Shown here: piece after piece, positions 42,824 through 53,165 of the stretch
Position numbering within the stretch: position 1 is the stretch's first letter
Layout of the letters: every line of letters starts with the position of its first letter
Source of the DNA: Prionace glauca
Lineage: Eukaryota > Chordata > Chondrichthyes > Carcharhiniformes > Carcharhinidae
Length of the DNA: 64,000 nt
Direction of reading: 5' to 3'
Assembly (NCBI GenBank): GCA_037974335.1
Contig: CM075760.1
Span: 40,278,603 to 40,342,602 of the forward strand
The notes under the pieces: generated by a model
Seen by the model: only the letters and a program-made list of their open reading frames with translations
What the model was told of the DNA's origin: nothing
Databases searched by the model: none
Made by a program: the position numbers and the translations under genes

Positions 42824-44295
42824 ACTGGTTACTAACTCTTCGCTGTTCTGAATTGAAAATATGAAGAAATAACAGCAGCATTGTCAGCTGTCTTTGCTGC
42901 TGGCGCTCTGACCCATATTGACTGCCTTCTGTTATTGGGCATGTTATTCTCTCGTCCGGGGTTTGTTGGACCTGCAGCGCAGTGGGAGGGGCAATTTCTG
43001 CCCCAAAAGTGGGTGTTTCCGTCTGCAGAGTTACAGACACAGCATGCGTCATATGATACAGACTCTCTCTCAACCTGTTCATTCTATTGCTTAATATTGG
43101 GTATCTCCTTCTCAGGAGAACTCCCACCCCATCCACCCACCACCGTCCAACCCACCCTATCGCTATAAAATAAATCAAATAATGCAACAATTTATGGACT
43201 GAATATGATAAATGCGGGAAACCAAATCTCCGCATCTGGCGGGATTGTTCAGACAGGTGAATGAATGCCATTCTGTAACTAACAGACATACAACTCAGTT
43301 CATGAAAATGCTGCCTCTGTTTAACCCATAGCAAAACAAAAACTGGAGGAAATGAGCCAGAAAATAAGAAGTAATTATTATTTTACTGAATCAAAGGAGA
43401 GAAAGGACTCGGGTCAGAAGGAGAAGAAGCTGCCAATGACATTAAACATATAAATAATCAAATATTTACTCACAACACAGATTTCAGAAAGCAAGGCTAC
43501 AAGTCTAACGCTGAACACATCATTCTCGCGAGCACAGTTCGCAACACTTGGATCAGTTTATTGATTCTTCGTTCGTTTCGTGTTAACCTCAGAGACAGTG
43601 TGTGAGAGAGATTGGGAAAGGTAGAATTGGGTTGAGAATGTGCAGTGCTGAGCGGGAGACTCTTTCCTCTTTCAGTGTTAACCTGACAGACAGTGTGTGA
43701 GACACTGGAAAACGTGGAGTTGGGATAAGGAAGCACAGTGTTGAGGGAAGTGCCACTTGACCAACTGGGACATTTTCACCCCCATACCGGACAGAGCAGA
43801 ATCTCTGTTCAGAAGTGGTTGGCAGACATCTACCCGATCAATTCAAGTTTGGAAAAGGTTAAGAAGAAACAGAATTAATCCGGCTGGTCTCGCAAGGGGT
43901 GAATGGATGGCAGCATTTCAGGCTAACTCTATGAAAGTGGAGGGAGCGATTAGAAGACTTGTGTTTTGAGCAGACGATGTTAGAAATTGCGATGATCCAT
44001 GCCAATCTGTAATGGACACATAATGTAGAAGTAATTTACTAAGATATTTAATATTTGGGCAGTAAACGGAATGAGAAATATATATATAATTAATATTGAA
44101 AGCAATCTGTTGGTTAGGAATAAGTGGATACCCTTCAGCAGAGACAGTACGCGAACAATGGGCCGAATGGCGTCTGTTTGTTCTTTAAGACTATAATTCT
44201 CAGACGATGAACTGCTCTGTTCATTTAGAAGGATAACAGAGCACAGCCGTTGTGAAACAATGTACTCTGCTGCTGCACATAGGGTGCAGAGAGGG
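42824..44295. other. no gene recognised (duplicated at 56096-57570)
   Basis: Open frames on both strands lack family resemblance and differ between copies. A pair of 'cagacagtgtgtgaga'-type repeats lies near 43596 and 43690. Confidence 0.35.
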
Positions 44296-44382
44296 CCGGG
44301 GGGTCATTGACGGTTCAAGTGGACAATGGTTTGTGAAACAGCCGATCTCTCAGTGACACCGTGAGCAGCGTCAGAGACCGAC

Positions 44383-44414
44383 ATCCCATAATAGTCCAAT
44401 CGGTGACAATGTGG
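44383..44414 (+). promoter_or_regulatory. conserved V promoter block (V6)
   Basis: The block 'atcccataatagtccaatcg' plus 'gtgacaatgtgg' contains a CCAAT box next to a CRE-like GGTGACA. It lies ~145 bp upstream of the V6 leader. Nearly the same block lies upstream of V9 on the other strand (51026-50995) and of V13 (57658-57689), suggesting a functional V promoter. Confidence 0.5.
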
Positions 44415-44555
44415 ACCCTCAGTCTCACATTGAAGGGGGGAATGGAAAACTCTCGCCTCTCCTTTCCCTTCCCACATTTCAGAGTCCAGGCGCCGGCTGC
44501 AAGTCCCAGTCTGAAAATCAGACCCGGATTGATCTTCTTGTGCACCTTTATTATC

Positions 44556-45067
44556 ATGAAGCAACCCCCTCCCACTGCCCCCCTCCCAACCAAATACCTA
44601 TTTCCTCTTGAAGCTCTGACCCTGCTGCTATTGTGTGAGTTGATTTTTCTAATCAGATCTGTTGTTTTTAACAATTTCTTCACACCATGTAGTTTGTGAG
44701 TGATCTTTCTTTGTTCATAGCCTGTCAGTGTCATAGAACATAGAACATGACAGCGCAGTACAGGCCCTTCGGCCCTCGATGTTGTGCCGACCAGTGGAAC
44801 CAATCTAATGACCCTCTAACCTAAACTATTCCAAAGTTACCCATATGCCCATCCACTGACCATTTGAACGCCCTTAAAGTTGGCGAGTCCACAACTGCTG
44901 CAGGCAGGGCATTCCACACCCTTACAACCCTCTGAGTAAAGAACTACCCTCGGAGTAAAGAGCGTCAGAGCTCCCAACATGAGCAGGCTGGTTCGACCGG
45001 GTTGAACCTAGCAGTCAGCGCTCCGTTTTTACAAACGACACCATATCCTAGTACAGACAGAACTCCC
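44556..45067 (+). pseudogene. V6: TCR variable pseudogene split by a CR1 piece (unit A)
   Basis: The leader exon at 44556-44634 (79 nt: MKQPPPTAPLPT ... LTLLLL, one base, GTGAGT donor) matches the V9 leader, and the intron and 'gttcatag' acceptor match those of V9. The V exon starts at 44721 (cctgtcagtgt) and after 11 bp is interrupted by an antisense CR1 3' end (44732-44965). V sequence then resumes at ~44966 ('gtcagagctcccaacatgag', '...tagtacagacagaactcc', the WYRQ region) and is lost after ~45067 where a second repeat begins. V6 is therefore a dead relative of V9 in inverted orientation. V13 carries the same insertion. Confidence 0.8.
44732..44965 (-). mobile_element. CR1 3' fragment inserted in V6 exon
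   Basis: 'catagaacatagaacatgac' with 'aggcccttcggccctcgatg' is the antisense 3' end of a CR1; decayed 3' sequence continues to about 44965. Also present in unit B at 58007-58240. Confidence 0.75.
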
Positions 45068-45178
45068 ATTCGCCTGATAAAGGGTCAGCGCTCCGAAAGC
45101 TAGTGGTTTGTGCTATCAAATAAATCTATTGGACTTTAATTTGGTGTTATGAGACTTCAAACACTGACAGAGACTACT
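45068..45178 (+). repeat. SINE-like 3' piece
   Basis: 'gctccgaaagctagtggttt', 'aataaatctattggacttta' and 'ggtgttatgagacttc' match the repeat at 52575-52722. Also in unit B (58343-58455). Confidence 0.7.
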
Positions 45179-45180
45179 TT

Positions 45181-45745
45181 GTCTACATATAGGGGGATAT
45201 AGCAGGCCTTACTAAACATTGTAGGCTTGGGATTCCGTTTTTGCCTCAGGGATGTAAAGTCTTCGCCTGTTTAATAATGAAATTTTGTCTCCACAGGCAT
45301 TTAAGTCCACCTTGTTGACAAGCAAGGGGCATGCATGCGGCAGGTTGTGGTGGGCTGCACTTGGATGTTGCTTCGGGAGTTGCTTATTGCTTCATGTCGT
45401 TGGTGTGCTTAAACTGGACCATCTCAAGGGCAACATGACAGCTCAGAGACTATTTCTGTTGCTGTGCGGACACATGGATTTGGGCCTGTGTCCGTGGGAG
45501 TTTGTGTGTTCTCCCCATGGTTGCGTGGGTTTCCTCCGGGTTCTCCGGTTTCCTCCCACATCCCAAAAATGTGCTTTTAGGCTGATTGATTGGGTAACAA
45601 ATTGTCCCTATATTGGACCTCCCTGATCCTCGCACATTCGGCGTAGACTAAAATCTTGAATAGGTCACTGACCATGGGACGGCGGCGCGGGCTCGTTGGG
45701 CCGAAGGGCCTGTTTCCCGTGCTGTGTTGTTCTTTGTTCTTTATT
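45181..45745 (+). mobile_element. LINE 3' UTR only (extreme 5' truncation)
   Basis: It matches 22880-23440, the last codons and 3' UTR of the HER1-like CR1, including 'gggggatatagcaggcctta', the SINE-shared body block and the 'gggccgaagggcctgtttcc' tail. The small open frame inside (45285-45626) is UTR, not a gene. The copy in unit B is 58458-59025. Confidence 0.88.
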
Positions 45746-46173
45746 TTGTATCGGTATTGCTATATCAAACAATATCGATATAAAATGTTCTGGTTGCAAG
45801 TAACATGATGGACTTAAAACACATTTTATTATTTATCACAATGAAACTTGCAGATTAATCAGTAGTTGAGTGGGGAGGCAAGATATATTTCCCTGTCTGA
45901 AAGAGGATTTCATCAACCACAAAGTTACAAAGTGAGGGAACATGAAATGGAAATATCGCAGCCCATTCATTATTCCATCCCCTGTTATGAAGTAGATGTT
46001 TCAGCTAAACATTCATCCTCTGCCGCACCATAGCTGATGTCCCAAACATGATTGAAAACAAACCATTATGTTGCTGTAAGGATGAATGCTGTCATTCTCC
46101 ATGAGGAAACAGAGCCATCAAGACTCAGGGGACCGGTCGTTGCCTGAAATGACGCCTGAAGAGGAATGGAATG

Positions 46174-46511
46174 GGCGGCACGGTAGCACAGTGGTTAGCA
46201 CTGCTGCTTCACAGCTCCAGGGTCCTGGGTTCGATTCCCGGCTCGAGTCACTGCCTGTGTGGAGTTTGCACATTCTCCTCGTGTCTGCGTGGGTTTTCTT
46301 CGGGTGCTCTGGTTTCCTCCCACAGTCCAAAGATGTGCGGGTTCGGTTCATTGGCTATGCTAAAATTGCCCCTTAGTATCCTGGGATGTGTAGGTCAGAG
46401 GGATTAGCAGGTAAAATGTGTAGGGATATGGGGATAGGGTCTGGGTGGGATTGTGTCCGGTGCAGACTCGATGGGCCGAAGAGCCTGTTTCTGCACTGTA
46501 GGGTTCTATGG
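46174..46511 (+). mobile_element. tRNA-derived SINE (unit A)
   Basis: A full SINE nearly identical to 131-471, with A/B boxes and a tail ending 'tagggttctatgg'. The same insertion is at 59449-59789 in unit B. Confidence 0.88.
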
Positions 46512-46772
46512 TAATCTTTTGTACTGGGATGACCAAATTCACTTTTATGCTATTGTCCTTCCGCCAAGAGGCCGAATTGGAAATGAATGAACTGTGAGTT
46601 CATTGCTTGAATTGGAGACCAAAGGAGCTTGAAACCAATTGGATGTTATCTGATGATGTTTTCAGTGGTGAACCAATCAACGTGGGCCCGGATATGACTC
46701 AATCTCTTCCCAGCTCTTGATTAAAACACTTCAACCCATTCTGGTCAAATCCGCTTCCAGCTCTCTGCAAAC

Positions 46773-47686
46773 ATGTCTCCTGTTACTTTGTATGTATTCA
46801 TCATAGCGACTGTTCTTTTAACCGGTAGGTTCACAAGTTGCTCATTTCTGTGTTATACATCACTACCACATAATATATTCTGTCAGGCGGTTCGCTCAAT
46901 GCAAGTGGGAGTGGGTGGGTGATCAGGGAATGGATTGATCACAACATCGAACAATTATCAGGATCTCGCTGGTCTCAACGCTGAGCATTGTTGGGATTAG
47001 GCACAATTCCCCCTTGGAATGAGAATGAGCTGGGCTCAGATTGAAGCTCCTCTGATACCAGTGAATGAGTTTGGCAAACACCACATTTCAAACAGACAGA
47101 CCGTGAGCTGTTTCCAGTTATAGGGACTGAAGGCGAGGAACTGATCTCTTTAGAAAGAACGGAATTTTTATGGTGGAAGTTTTATTTAAACGCTACAAAC
47201 GCCTCTTTCCAGCGGCTGAACTGTGAAATATATGTTTTGTTGTGCTGTGTGATTTCTTTCTGAGATTATTGTTCAAGAACGCGGCAGATTCTGGGGGTGA
47301 GGGATGGGGTTGGGGGGTTCGGGGTGGGGTTGGGGGCAGGGTGAAATCGCATTGTTTAGTTTAATATTCCTTTGCGTTCTTACAGGACATTGTGGAGGAG
47401 ATTCTGTTTCACAGACACCGGCTGCAGTCACCGTCACTGAAGGAGATGTTGTTCAGTTACTCTGTAATTACACAGTTACAAGTGGTAGCATTGCTTATTT
47501 ATTCTGGTACCGACAGTATTCCAGCGGGTCCATGGAGTTTCTGCTGAGGAGAGACACATACAACACAGAGGCATCCACAGAGGACCGTTTTTCAGCGGAG
47601 CTCAATGAAACAACCCGCACCGTCCCGCTGCAAGTGTCTGAAACAGAGCTGACAGACTCTGGGGTGTATTACTGCGCACTGAGCCC
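46773..47686 (+). CDS. V7: TCR variable segment (unit A)
   Basis: The leader exon 46773-46824 (MSPVTLYVFIIATVLLT, one base, GTAGGT donor) is followed by a 561-bp intron. The V exon 47386-47686 (301 nt) follows 'cgttcttacag': GHCGGDSVSQTPAAVTVTEG, C23 in LLCNYT, LFWYRQYSSG, RFSAELNETTRT and DSGVYYCALSP, ending at the RSS. There are no stops; splice sites, cysteines and RSS all look functional. CALSP resembles delta-type ends. Its duplicate V14 differs at 13 residues, almost all in CDR1 and the CDR2/HV4 region, with only one silent change in the exon. Confidence 0.92.
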
Positions 47687-47725
47687 CACAGAGACTCAGA
47701 GCTGGGCTGAACCCGTACAAAAACT
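47687..47725 (+). promoter_or_regulatory. V7 23-bp recombination signal
   Basis: Heptamer CACAGAG (47687-47693), 23-bp spacer, nonamer ACAAAAACT (47717-47725). The heptamer differs from consensus at position 6 only. Confidence 0.9.
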
Positions 47726-49638
47726 CTCAGAGCCTCACGCAACGTAACGGAGCGTGAGGCAAACATTGGATCAGAGTGAGTCTGAAATGGAACCTGAAAT
47801 CGTAGCGATTTCTCATTTTTTACTGAGAATATTTTTATGAATAACAAATATATTGCAAAATTAAAACATCGGGAGACTTAAGAGAATGAGTATGAGAATA
47901 TTTATAAATTTTAATATCCCGAAGTGTTTTAGGTGGTAAATACAGCAGCTAATTTGGAATCAGCACATTGTTTCATTCAGTAATATTGTAGTCTCAGTAA
48001 TTGTGATTGGTGAACAGATACCGAACAGGATGTTTCTCTTGCTCTTTTTGGAAACAGTGACCATGTGGCACCTCCACCTGAGAGGGAAGACGGTACCCCA
48101 GATTTAACAGATCATCGAGAGGCTGAGAGCTCTGACGGTGTAGCATTTCTAAACACTGCGCTGTCTCCTCGGTAAGTTCCCGGAGTGTTGTTCCGGATAG
48201 ATTGCCGGTTTCTCCTGGAGGGGAAAGAATCTCTGAAGGGACTGAAGAAAGAATCCGTGAAGTCCCAGTGCGTGGTGACCATTCATTAACCTATTCTGGA
48301 AAAAAAATAAACTGAAATAACGAAAATGAACTTAAAGATAAACATTATCGGTTCCCCTTGGAAACAGAAAGACAATGAACGCAACCTGTACAAACAGGTA
48401 TCCCTCGAAAAAAGAGATCGTACTTTTAATGATGTAGCGCCTTTCACAGAGTCCAGAGGTCAAATGGGACTTGCGAACCTAAGGAATTTCATTTTCATTA
48501 TAGTTGTTGTGGTTACAAACTTCATCACCGCAGGAGGCAGTGAGAATGTTTAATTCTCAATGAGAAATTCTCGTCACTCTGACCCTGGAGTAAAGGGATT
48601 AGGGAATTTAAATATGTGCCGGTTTCATTGAACTTGTCACAAATTTGAACCAAATAATGGACACCTTTCCCCCTCTCTTTCTCCCTTTCCTCCCAGCCTC
48701 GCTCTTTCTCTTTCTGCTACATTGAGGAGCCATTTGGACGATCCATATTGTCCTGAACGTCTTACTCAAATTACCCAATGGCATTAGAATACAATGCTGT
48801 ATAGAGATCACTCTCTGAGCCTCCTGTCCCCACCTCATCCTCTGCATCATGCCCTGACGTGGTGCTAAGTGACCCCAGATTTCCATTAGATTGCTCCATG
48901 ATTATGCCAGACAAAGTACTGCAGTGGTTTTCATTACCTCCTGCAGTATGTGTGAGCAGGAAACTCTCCTGTTCTCACCACCTGTCATTAGGTATATTAG
49001 AAGAATTGAGACCGTGATGTTCAACATTTGGTGACGAGGTGAAGAACACATCTCAGTAGCCAGAAGGCCGCACCCAAAACTTCTTGTCCAGAAGACCTTC
49101 TGTGCTGGGTCTTCCGTAATTCACTTACAAGTTCTTGCTCTAAATTCACTGCGGTTTGTGGTGAGAAGACGCACAGATATTTCCTGTAACTCCAGCTGTC
49201 ACCTGTTACAGGGGGAACTGACGGTTCTACAAGGTTTAGCGAAAGGGGACGTCATCAGTGAAGCAATGATCCTCTATGTTGTTCTCGAATGTTGTTGTAT
49301 GATATCGCTGGGTTTATATTGCGGCAGTTTATTATGGGTTTTATTACTTCGATGTTAGTACTTCTATATCTGATACCTTTGTTATTGTTTTTAGTTTTCT
49401 CCATTTGCTGCTTGATATTGATACAAGATCATTTGTCTGTTTTCTGATGAGTCAAGGAGTAATTTGTATATTTCTAATGTGGGTTTTTCTGCAAGTTCTA
49501 TTGTTAGAAACAATAAAATATATTGTTTTAATTCCATCATATAACTCACAAGAAGAACATTTTCTATCGATATGGCTTGAAACATGCTCTCTTCTAAAGG
49601 CCATGGGATTTTTGGCTCCACAGTCCCCATGTCGAGTG
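47726..49638. other. no gene recognised; dispersed repeat pieces (duplicated at 61002-62986)
   Basis: 48055-48180 ('cacctgagagggaagacggt') and 48420-48540 ('gtagcgcctttcacagagtc') look like dispersed repeats. No further V exon, D or J was seen. Confidence 0.4.
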
Positions 49639-49677
49639 AGTTATTTTTCAGGCTTTGCATCTCTCTGTTTCACTGTG
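49639..49677 (-). promoter_or_regulatory. V8 recombination signal
   Basis: Reverse strand: CACAGTG (49677-49671), 23-bp spacer, AAAATAACT (49647-49639). It still looks usable although the V exon is dead. Confidence 0.75.
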
Positions 49678-49957
49678 TCTCACTGCACTGTATCCACCGC
49701 AGCATCACACAGGTCGACCGTGTTAACAGTGAGACCGGTGGATCCTTCCTCACTGTCCACAGATACTTTAAATCTTCCCTCAGTTGTTTCATTTCTGAAT
49801 GTGGAAACGAGATACTCTGGAGATTGATCAGTGAATTGTCGGTATCAAAATACAAACTCATTCCCAGTAAAAGTAATATTGTGATGGAGAGAGATGGTCT
49901 GTCCTTGATTTACCCGATACATCGATATCTGAAGTGTCTTCGAGTGACAAGACACAG
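49678..49957 (-). pseudogene. V8: TCR variable pseudogene (unit A)
   Basis: The minus-strand V exon follows 'gttttcacag': VSCHSKTLQISMYRVNQGQT, ISLHHNITFTGNEFVF, then TGA where TGG (Trp41) is expected, then YRQFTDQSPEYLVSTF and a decayed end. The C23 position is His and the Cys104 region is out of frame. No clear leader exon was found. In the duplicate V15 the same Trp codon is TAG instead. Open frames on the opposite strand through this region are antisense shadows. Confidence 0.78.
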
Positions 49958-50384
49958 CTGTGAAAACAAGAACAAAATTAATATAAAGATACATACTGGG
50001 ATAATTAAATAATGTTCTTACGCATACTGGCAAAAGGAAGTTAACGATCAGTCTATCCACCTGTCTGTCTGCATCTGACTCTGAACATCTCTACCTCTTA
50101 TCAATCTGTCTATTTACCTATCTTTTTCTAGAATATTTATTTAGATAATTGACAGACAGATTTTTCTGCCTGTCTCTTTAATTTGCTTTTGGAACAACGA
50201 AACAGTTTTTTTTTAAAAAAAAACTTAATATGCTTCGATAATCTGCATCTTTAATGACAACTTTAGGATGTTAGAACGCTATCTAGATAGAGCATTAAAT
50301 GTGGGAAAGTAACATTCAAGAACATCAACGGCATTTCTGATTTGCAGAAAACTTAAAAGTGCAACGGAGACACAGCAGTGAACA

Positions 50385-50423
50385 GGATATTGTACAGGGG
50401 GATCCGCTCTTTGTCTCACTGTG
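50385..50423 (-). promoter_or_regulatory. V9 23-bp recombination signal
   Basis: Reverse strand: CACAGTG (50423-50417), 23-bp spacer, ACAATATCC (50393-50385). Heptamer is consensus, nonamer is diverged. Confidence 0.88.
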
Positions 50424-50852
50424 TCTGCTTCGCACAGAGATACATTCCGGAGAACAGGACCGTCGTCTCATCTATAGAAATGGTGTAGGAATTCTTTACT
50501 CGGTCAAAGGACAGTGTGTAACTTCCTTTGGTCGAATTCCCCTGGTAAATGGAGGCGATAAATGCCGGAGGTCCTCTCAGTGTTTGTCTGTACCAGGCTA
50601 CTGTATCGCCTGTAGCAACAGAGAGCCGACACCTGAGTTCAACCCGCTCCCCTTCCCGAGACACGACCTGCTCAGGATGGGAGCTCTGATCCTCACACTG
50701 AACGGCTGTGAACAGAAGAAAATCACTCATAAACTATACGTTACGAAGAGATTGTTAAAAATAATCAGTCTGAGTAAATCAATAAACTCACACAATATCA
50801 GCAGCATCAGAGCTCCAACTGGAAATAACTCTTTGCGGGGATTTCTCTTCAT
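50424..50852 (-). CDS. V9: TCR variable segment (unit A)
   Basis: Leader exon 50852-50792 (61 nt; MKRNPRKELFPVGALMLLIL, one base, GTGAGT donor), 86-bp intron, V exon 50705-50424 after 'ctgttcacag'. Reads SVQCEDQSSHPEQVVSREGE, C23 in VELRCRLS, VAWYRQTLRGPP, SYTLSFDRVKNSYTISID and SGMYLCAKQT, then the RSS. Open throughout with good splice sites. FR3 is unusual: the common D-(S/T)-A-x-Y-x-C is LFSGMYLC, with the Asp replaced by Phe. W41 to C104 spans 54 residues, slightly short. V16 is its duplicate; V6 is an inverted dead relative with the same leader type. Confidence 0.9.
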
Positions 50853-50994
50853 GATTGATGAAGATACACAAGAATATCAATCAGGATCTACTCTCTAAAC
50901 TGGGACTTGCTGCCGAGGCCCAGACTCTGAATGTTGGGGAGGGAGAGGAGCGGCGAGAGCTTCACATTCCCCCATTCAATGTGAGACCGAAGGG

Positions 50995-51026
50995 CCACAC
51001 TGTCACCGATTGGATAATTATGGGAT
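50995..51026 (-). promoter_or_regulatory. conserved V promoter block (V9)
   Basis: Reverse strand 'atcccataattatccaatcg' then 'gtgacagtgtgg', ~145 bp upstream of the V9 ATG. It is nearly the same as the block upstream of V6. CCAAT plus a CRE-like GGTGACA. Confidence 0.5.
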
Positions 51027-51328
51027 ATCGGTATCTGACGTTTGTCACGGTGCCGCTCAGCAATTGGCTGTTTCTCAACCCAGAAACCACTTGAACCGTC
51101 ACTGCTTCCGAGCATCTCCTTCCTCACTGTATCAACAAAGTAAATTGTTTTGCAAGAATTGTGCTGTGGCGTCTTTCTAATTGAAAAGAGCCGTTCATAA
51201 TCTTGGAACCGTAAATTGTTGTAACACTAACAGAGACCATTCGGCCCATTGTTCACGTACTCTCTCGGTTGATGGGTTGTGAGTTGAAACGGGAATGTCA
51301 CTGTCTGGTGACGAAAATAATGCAATAT

Positions 51329-51345
51329 CACCATCTGCTGGCGGC
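51329..51345 (-). promoter_or_regulatory. CTCF-like motif, opposite orientation
   Basis: CACCATCTGCTGGCGGC reads as a reverse-orientation CTCF core with one mismatch. It lies near the end of unit A, facing the site at 39958. Confidence 0.35.
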
Positions 51346-52574
51346 GTTCACTTACTGCAGGCGCCGGCCTTTGTGAGTCACAGAGAGGTTCAGTCACTCG
51401 ATAGCTGGACCTGGGACCCGGTTGCTGAAGTGTGAATATTGAATATCGTTGTCAGGGATGAAAGTTTGCAGCAGGAGGTCGGGTGGCCATTTGACCTTTT
51501 GTTATCATCCACTCTATGCGAACATTGTTCGCCATTGCCCATGGGAGTTATTGCCTGGAGATTGCATTTAGGGATTAATGTACACAACTGATGTAGTTAT
51601 CAGATGTTAATTCCATCCAAACGTATAGTAGATAAACGTTGCTGCACTTTGATGCACTAAGTCTTTGGAGCTTCAGTTGTGAATGATACCTGGACGATAC
51701 AAACTTACAATGGGCAAACAAACTGACAGATTAATATTTTCCAATTTTTTTATTGAAGTTGGCGTCAGTTTGTGTTGTCCGTGCAAAATAAATGGTTTGG
51801 AAAAAGCATTTTGCCAGCGCGACTGAAAAAGTGACAGGTTTCTCACATCGATGTATAATTATGTCATCAGGTCATTATTATTATGCCGAGTAACACACAC
51901 TTCATTTTAGATAACTATAAAGAAGGGAGAAATGCTTTCCTTGTATCTTGATAGCTCATTCTGTTTATCCAATGTGCACGCCATAAAGAATGAATAAAAC
52001 GAATTCAAATCAACACGAAACTTTGCAGATTGCAACTGTTATTGTGCCGCATGCAGAGGGAATTGATGTTGCCCTGATTCCCACTAAATTAAGCATTTTG
52101 TCTAACTGTTGTACTTTCAAACTTATCTATAAAATACAGAAATATGTTTGCTCCTATTAACAGAGTAGTTCTTGTGAGGATTTTTTTTTCATAAGATTCC
52201 GAGACAAGTTAGATTTTCTAAACTCCGCATTTTCATGGTACTTCGAAAAGAGAGTCAGAACGAACAGAGACAGAAACAAGAAAAGGGAGGCAGAAACACT
52301 GAAAATGTCACAAAGAGAAAGAGAAGCAATCAGACTAGATAATTCTGTCCGAATCCCATTTATTGGTGCGTCACTTCGATCAACATTCACAGAACAGTTA
52401 GACGTATCCCTGAAAAACAACCTCAGTTTCTGAGTCAGTGAAGCCACATTCTGATCTGGGTTACACTTTATAACAGATTAGAAGAATCAACACATCGAGA
52501 ATAACCTGTATTTTTCTGTCGAACTCTAAAGGAATTACGATATGTCCCTTTGTTCCTTACTGGTAATAATGGTC
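51346..52574. other. spacer between duplicated units, no gene recognised
   Basis: No V exon, RNA or LINE was seen. Confidence 0.4.
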
Positions 52575-52722
52575 TTGTTGTCTGGCGAGACACCTGATGA
52601 AGGGGAAAACACCGAAAGCTTTTGGCGTTTTCTACCAAATAAACTTGTTGGACTTTAACCTGGTGTTGTGAGACTTCTTACTGTGTTTACCCCAGTCCAA
52701 CGCCGGTATTTCCACATCGAGT
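52575..52722 (+). repeat. SINE-like dispersed repeat
   Basis: 'acctgatgaaggggaaaaca', 'aaataaacttgttggacttt', 'aacctggtgttgtgagactt' and 'cccagtccaacgccgg'. It shares its 3' half with 45068-45178. A familiar dispersed repeat form without coding potential. Confidence 0.7.
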
Positions 52723-52798
52723 CTCTGTTCAGTCAATGTCTTATCCAGGAATTGTGTTTAATTTCTGACTTTTGGAATACTCTGTGTTTGTGTTATAG

Positions 52799-53088
52799 GA
52801 ACCATGAACGATGATTCCTTGTTCCTGGTTCCTTCTGAATTAACAATTCAGGAAGAACAGAGCACAATACCGGAGTGTCGTCAGTCAATAACCAACCGTG
52901 AACCATCTCTGTTCTGATACGTCCAGTAAACCGGAAAAGGTCCGAAATATTCAATGAGGATAAAGCGCGGGAAATTCGTCTCAAGAGCCAGGCTTCCTGC
53001 TGTTTGCACAAAGGAAACAAAACTGCTCTCTTAAATAAGCCAGGGCTCTTCACTCCGACAGCGCTGTGTATTTCTGTGCCATTGAGCC
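52799..53088 (+). pseudogene. V10: TCR variable pseudogene at the unit B edge
   Basis: The plus-strand V exon follows 'tgtgttatag' in the usual phase 1: TMNDDSLFLVPSELTIQEEQ, C23 in PECRQS, SLF, TGA at the Trp41 codon, YVQ, TAA, TGKGPKYS. A frameshift then precedes SDSAVYFCAIEP near 53050-53088. No leader was found. The framework resembles V3 (LYWYVQYPGQG). The first unit keeps only the nonamer side of this segment near 39930. Confidence 0.75.
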
Positions 53089-53128
53089 CACACTGCGGCA
53101 GAGATAGAGCGGTTCCCGGACAAAACCT
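53089..53128 (+). promoter_or_regulatory. V10 recombination signal remnant
   Basis: Heptamer CACACTG (53089-53095), 24-bp spacer, nonamer ACAAAACCT (53120-53128). Only moderately close to consensus. Confidence 0.6.
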
Positions 53129-53151
53129 CACACTGGGGTTCTAGAAAGGTA

Positions 53152-53165
53152 CCACCAGAGGGTGC
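53152..53165 (+). promoter_or_regulatory. CTCF-like motif (unit B edge)
   Basis: CCACCAGAGGGTGC, the same sequence as 39958-39971. Confidence 0.35.

Larger units (their letters stand above)
39940..51150. repeat. tandem duplication, unit A
   Basis: This region is repeated in the same orientation from about 53130 to the window end. Matching points: V5 start 41670/54945, V6 leader 44556/57831, V7 leader 46773/60050, V8 exon start 49957/63282, V9 exon end 50424/63741. The offset is about 13.2-13.3 kb. SINE, CR1 and V segments correspond one to one, so all insertions inside predate the duplication. The 3' limit of unit A is not visible because unit B is cut at 64000. Confidence 0.9.

Noticed and set aside
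45285-45626. Repeated 113-codon frame (also at 58560 and 22946) as a small gene family
   Set aside because: It lies in the 3' UTR of a CR1-type LINE and includes the SINE-shared block.
42042-49638. D, J or C segments between V segments
   Set aside because: No 12-bp RSS, FGxG J motif or constant-domain exon was found on either strand by reading.
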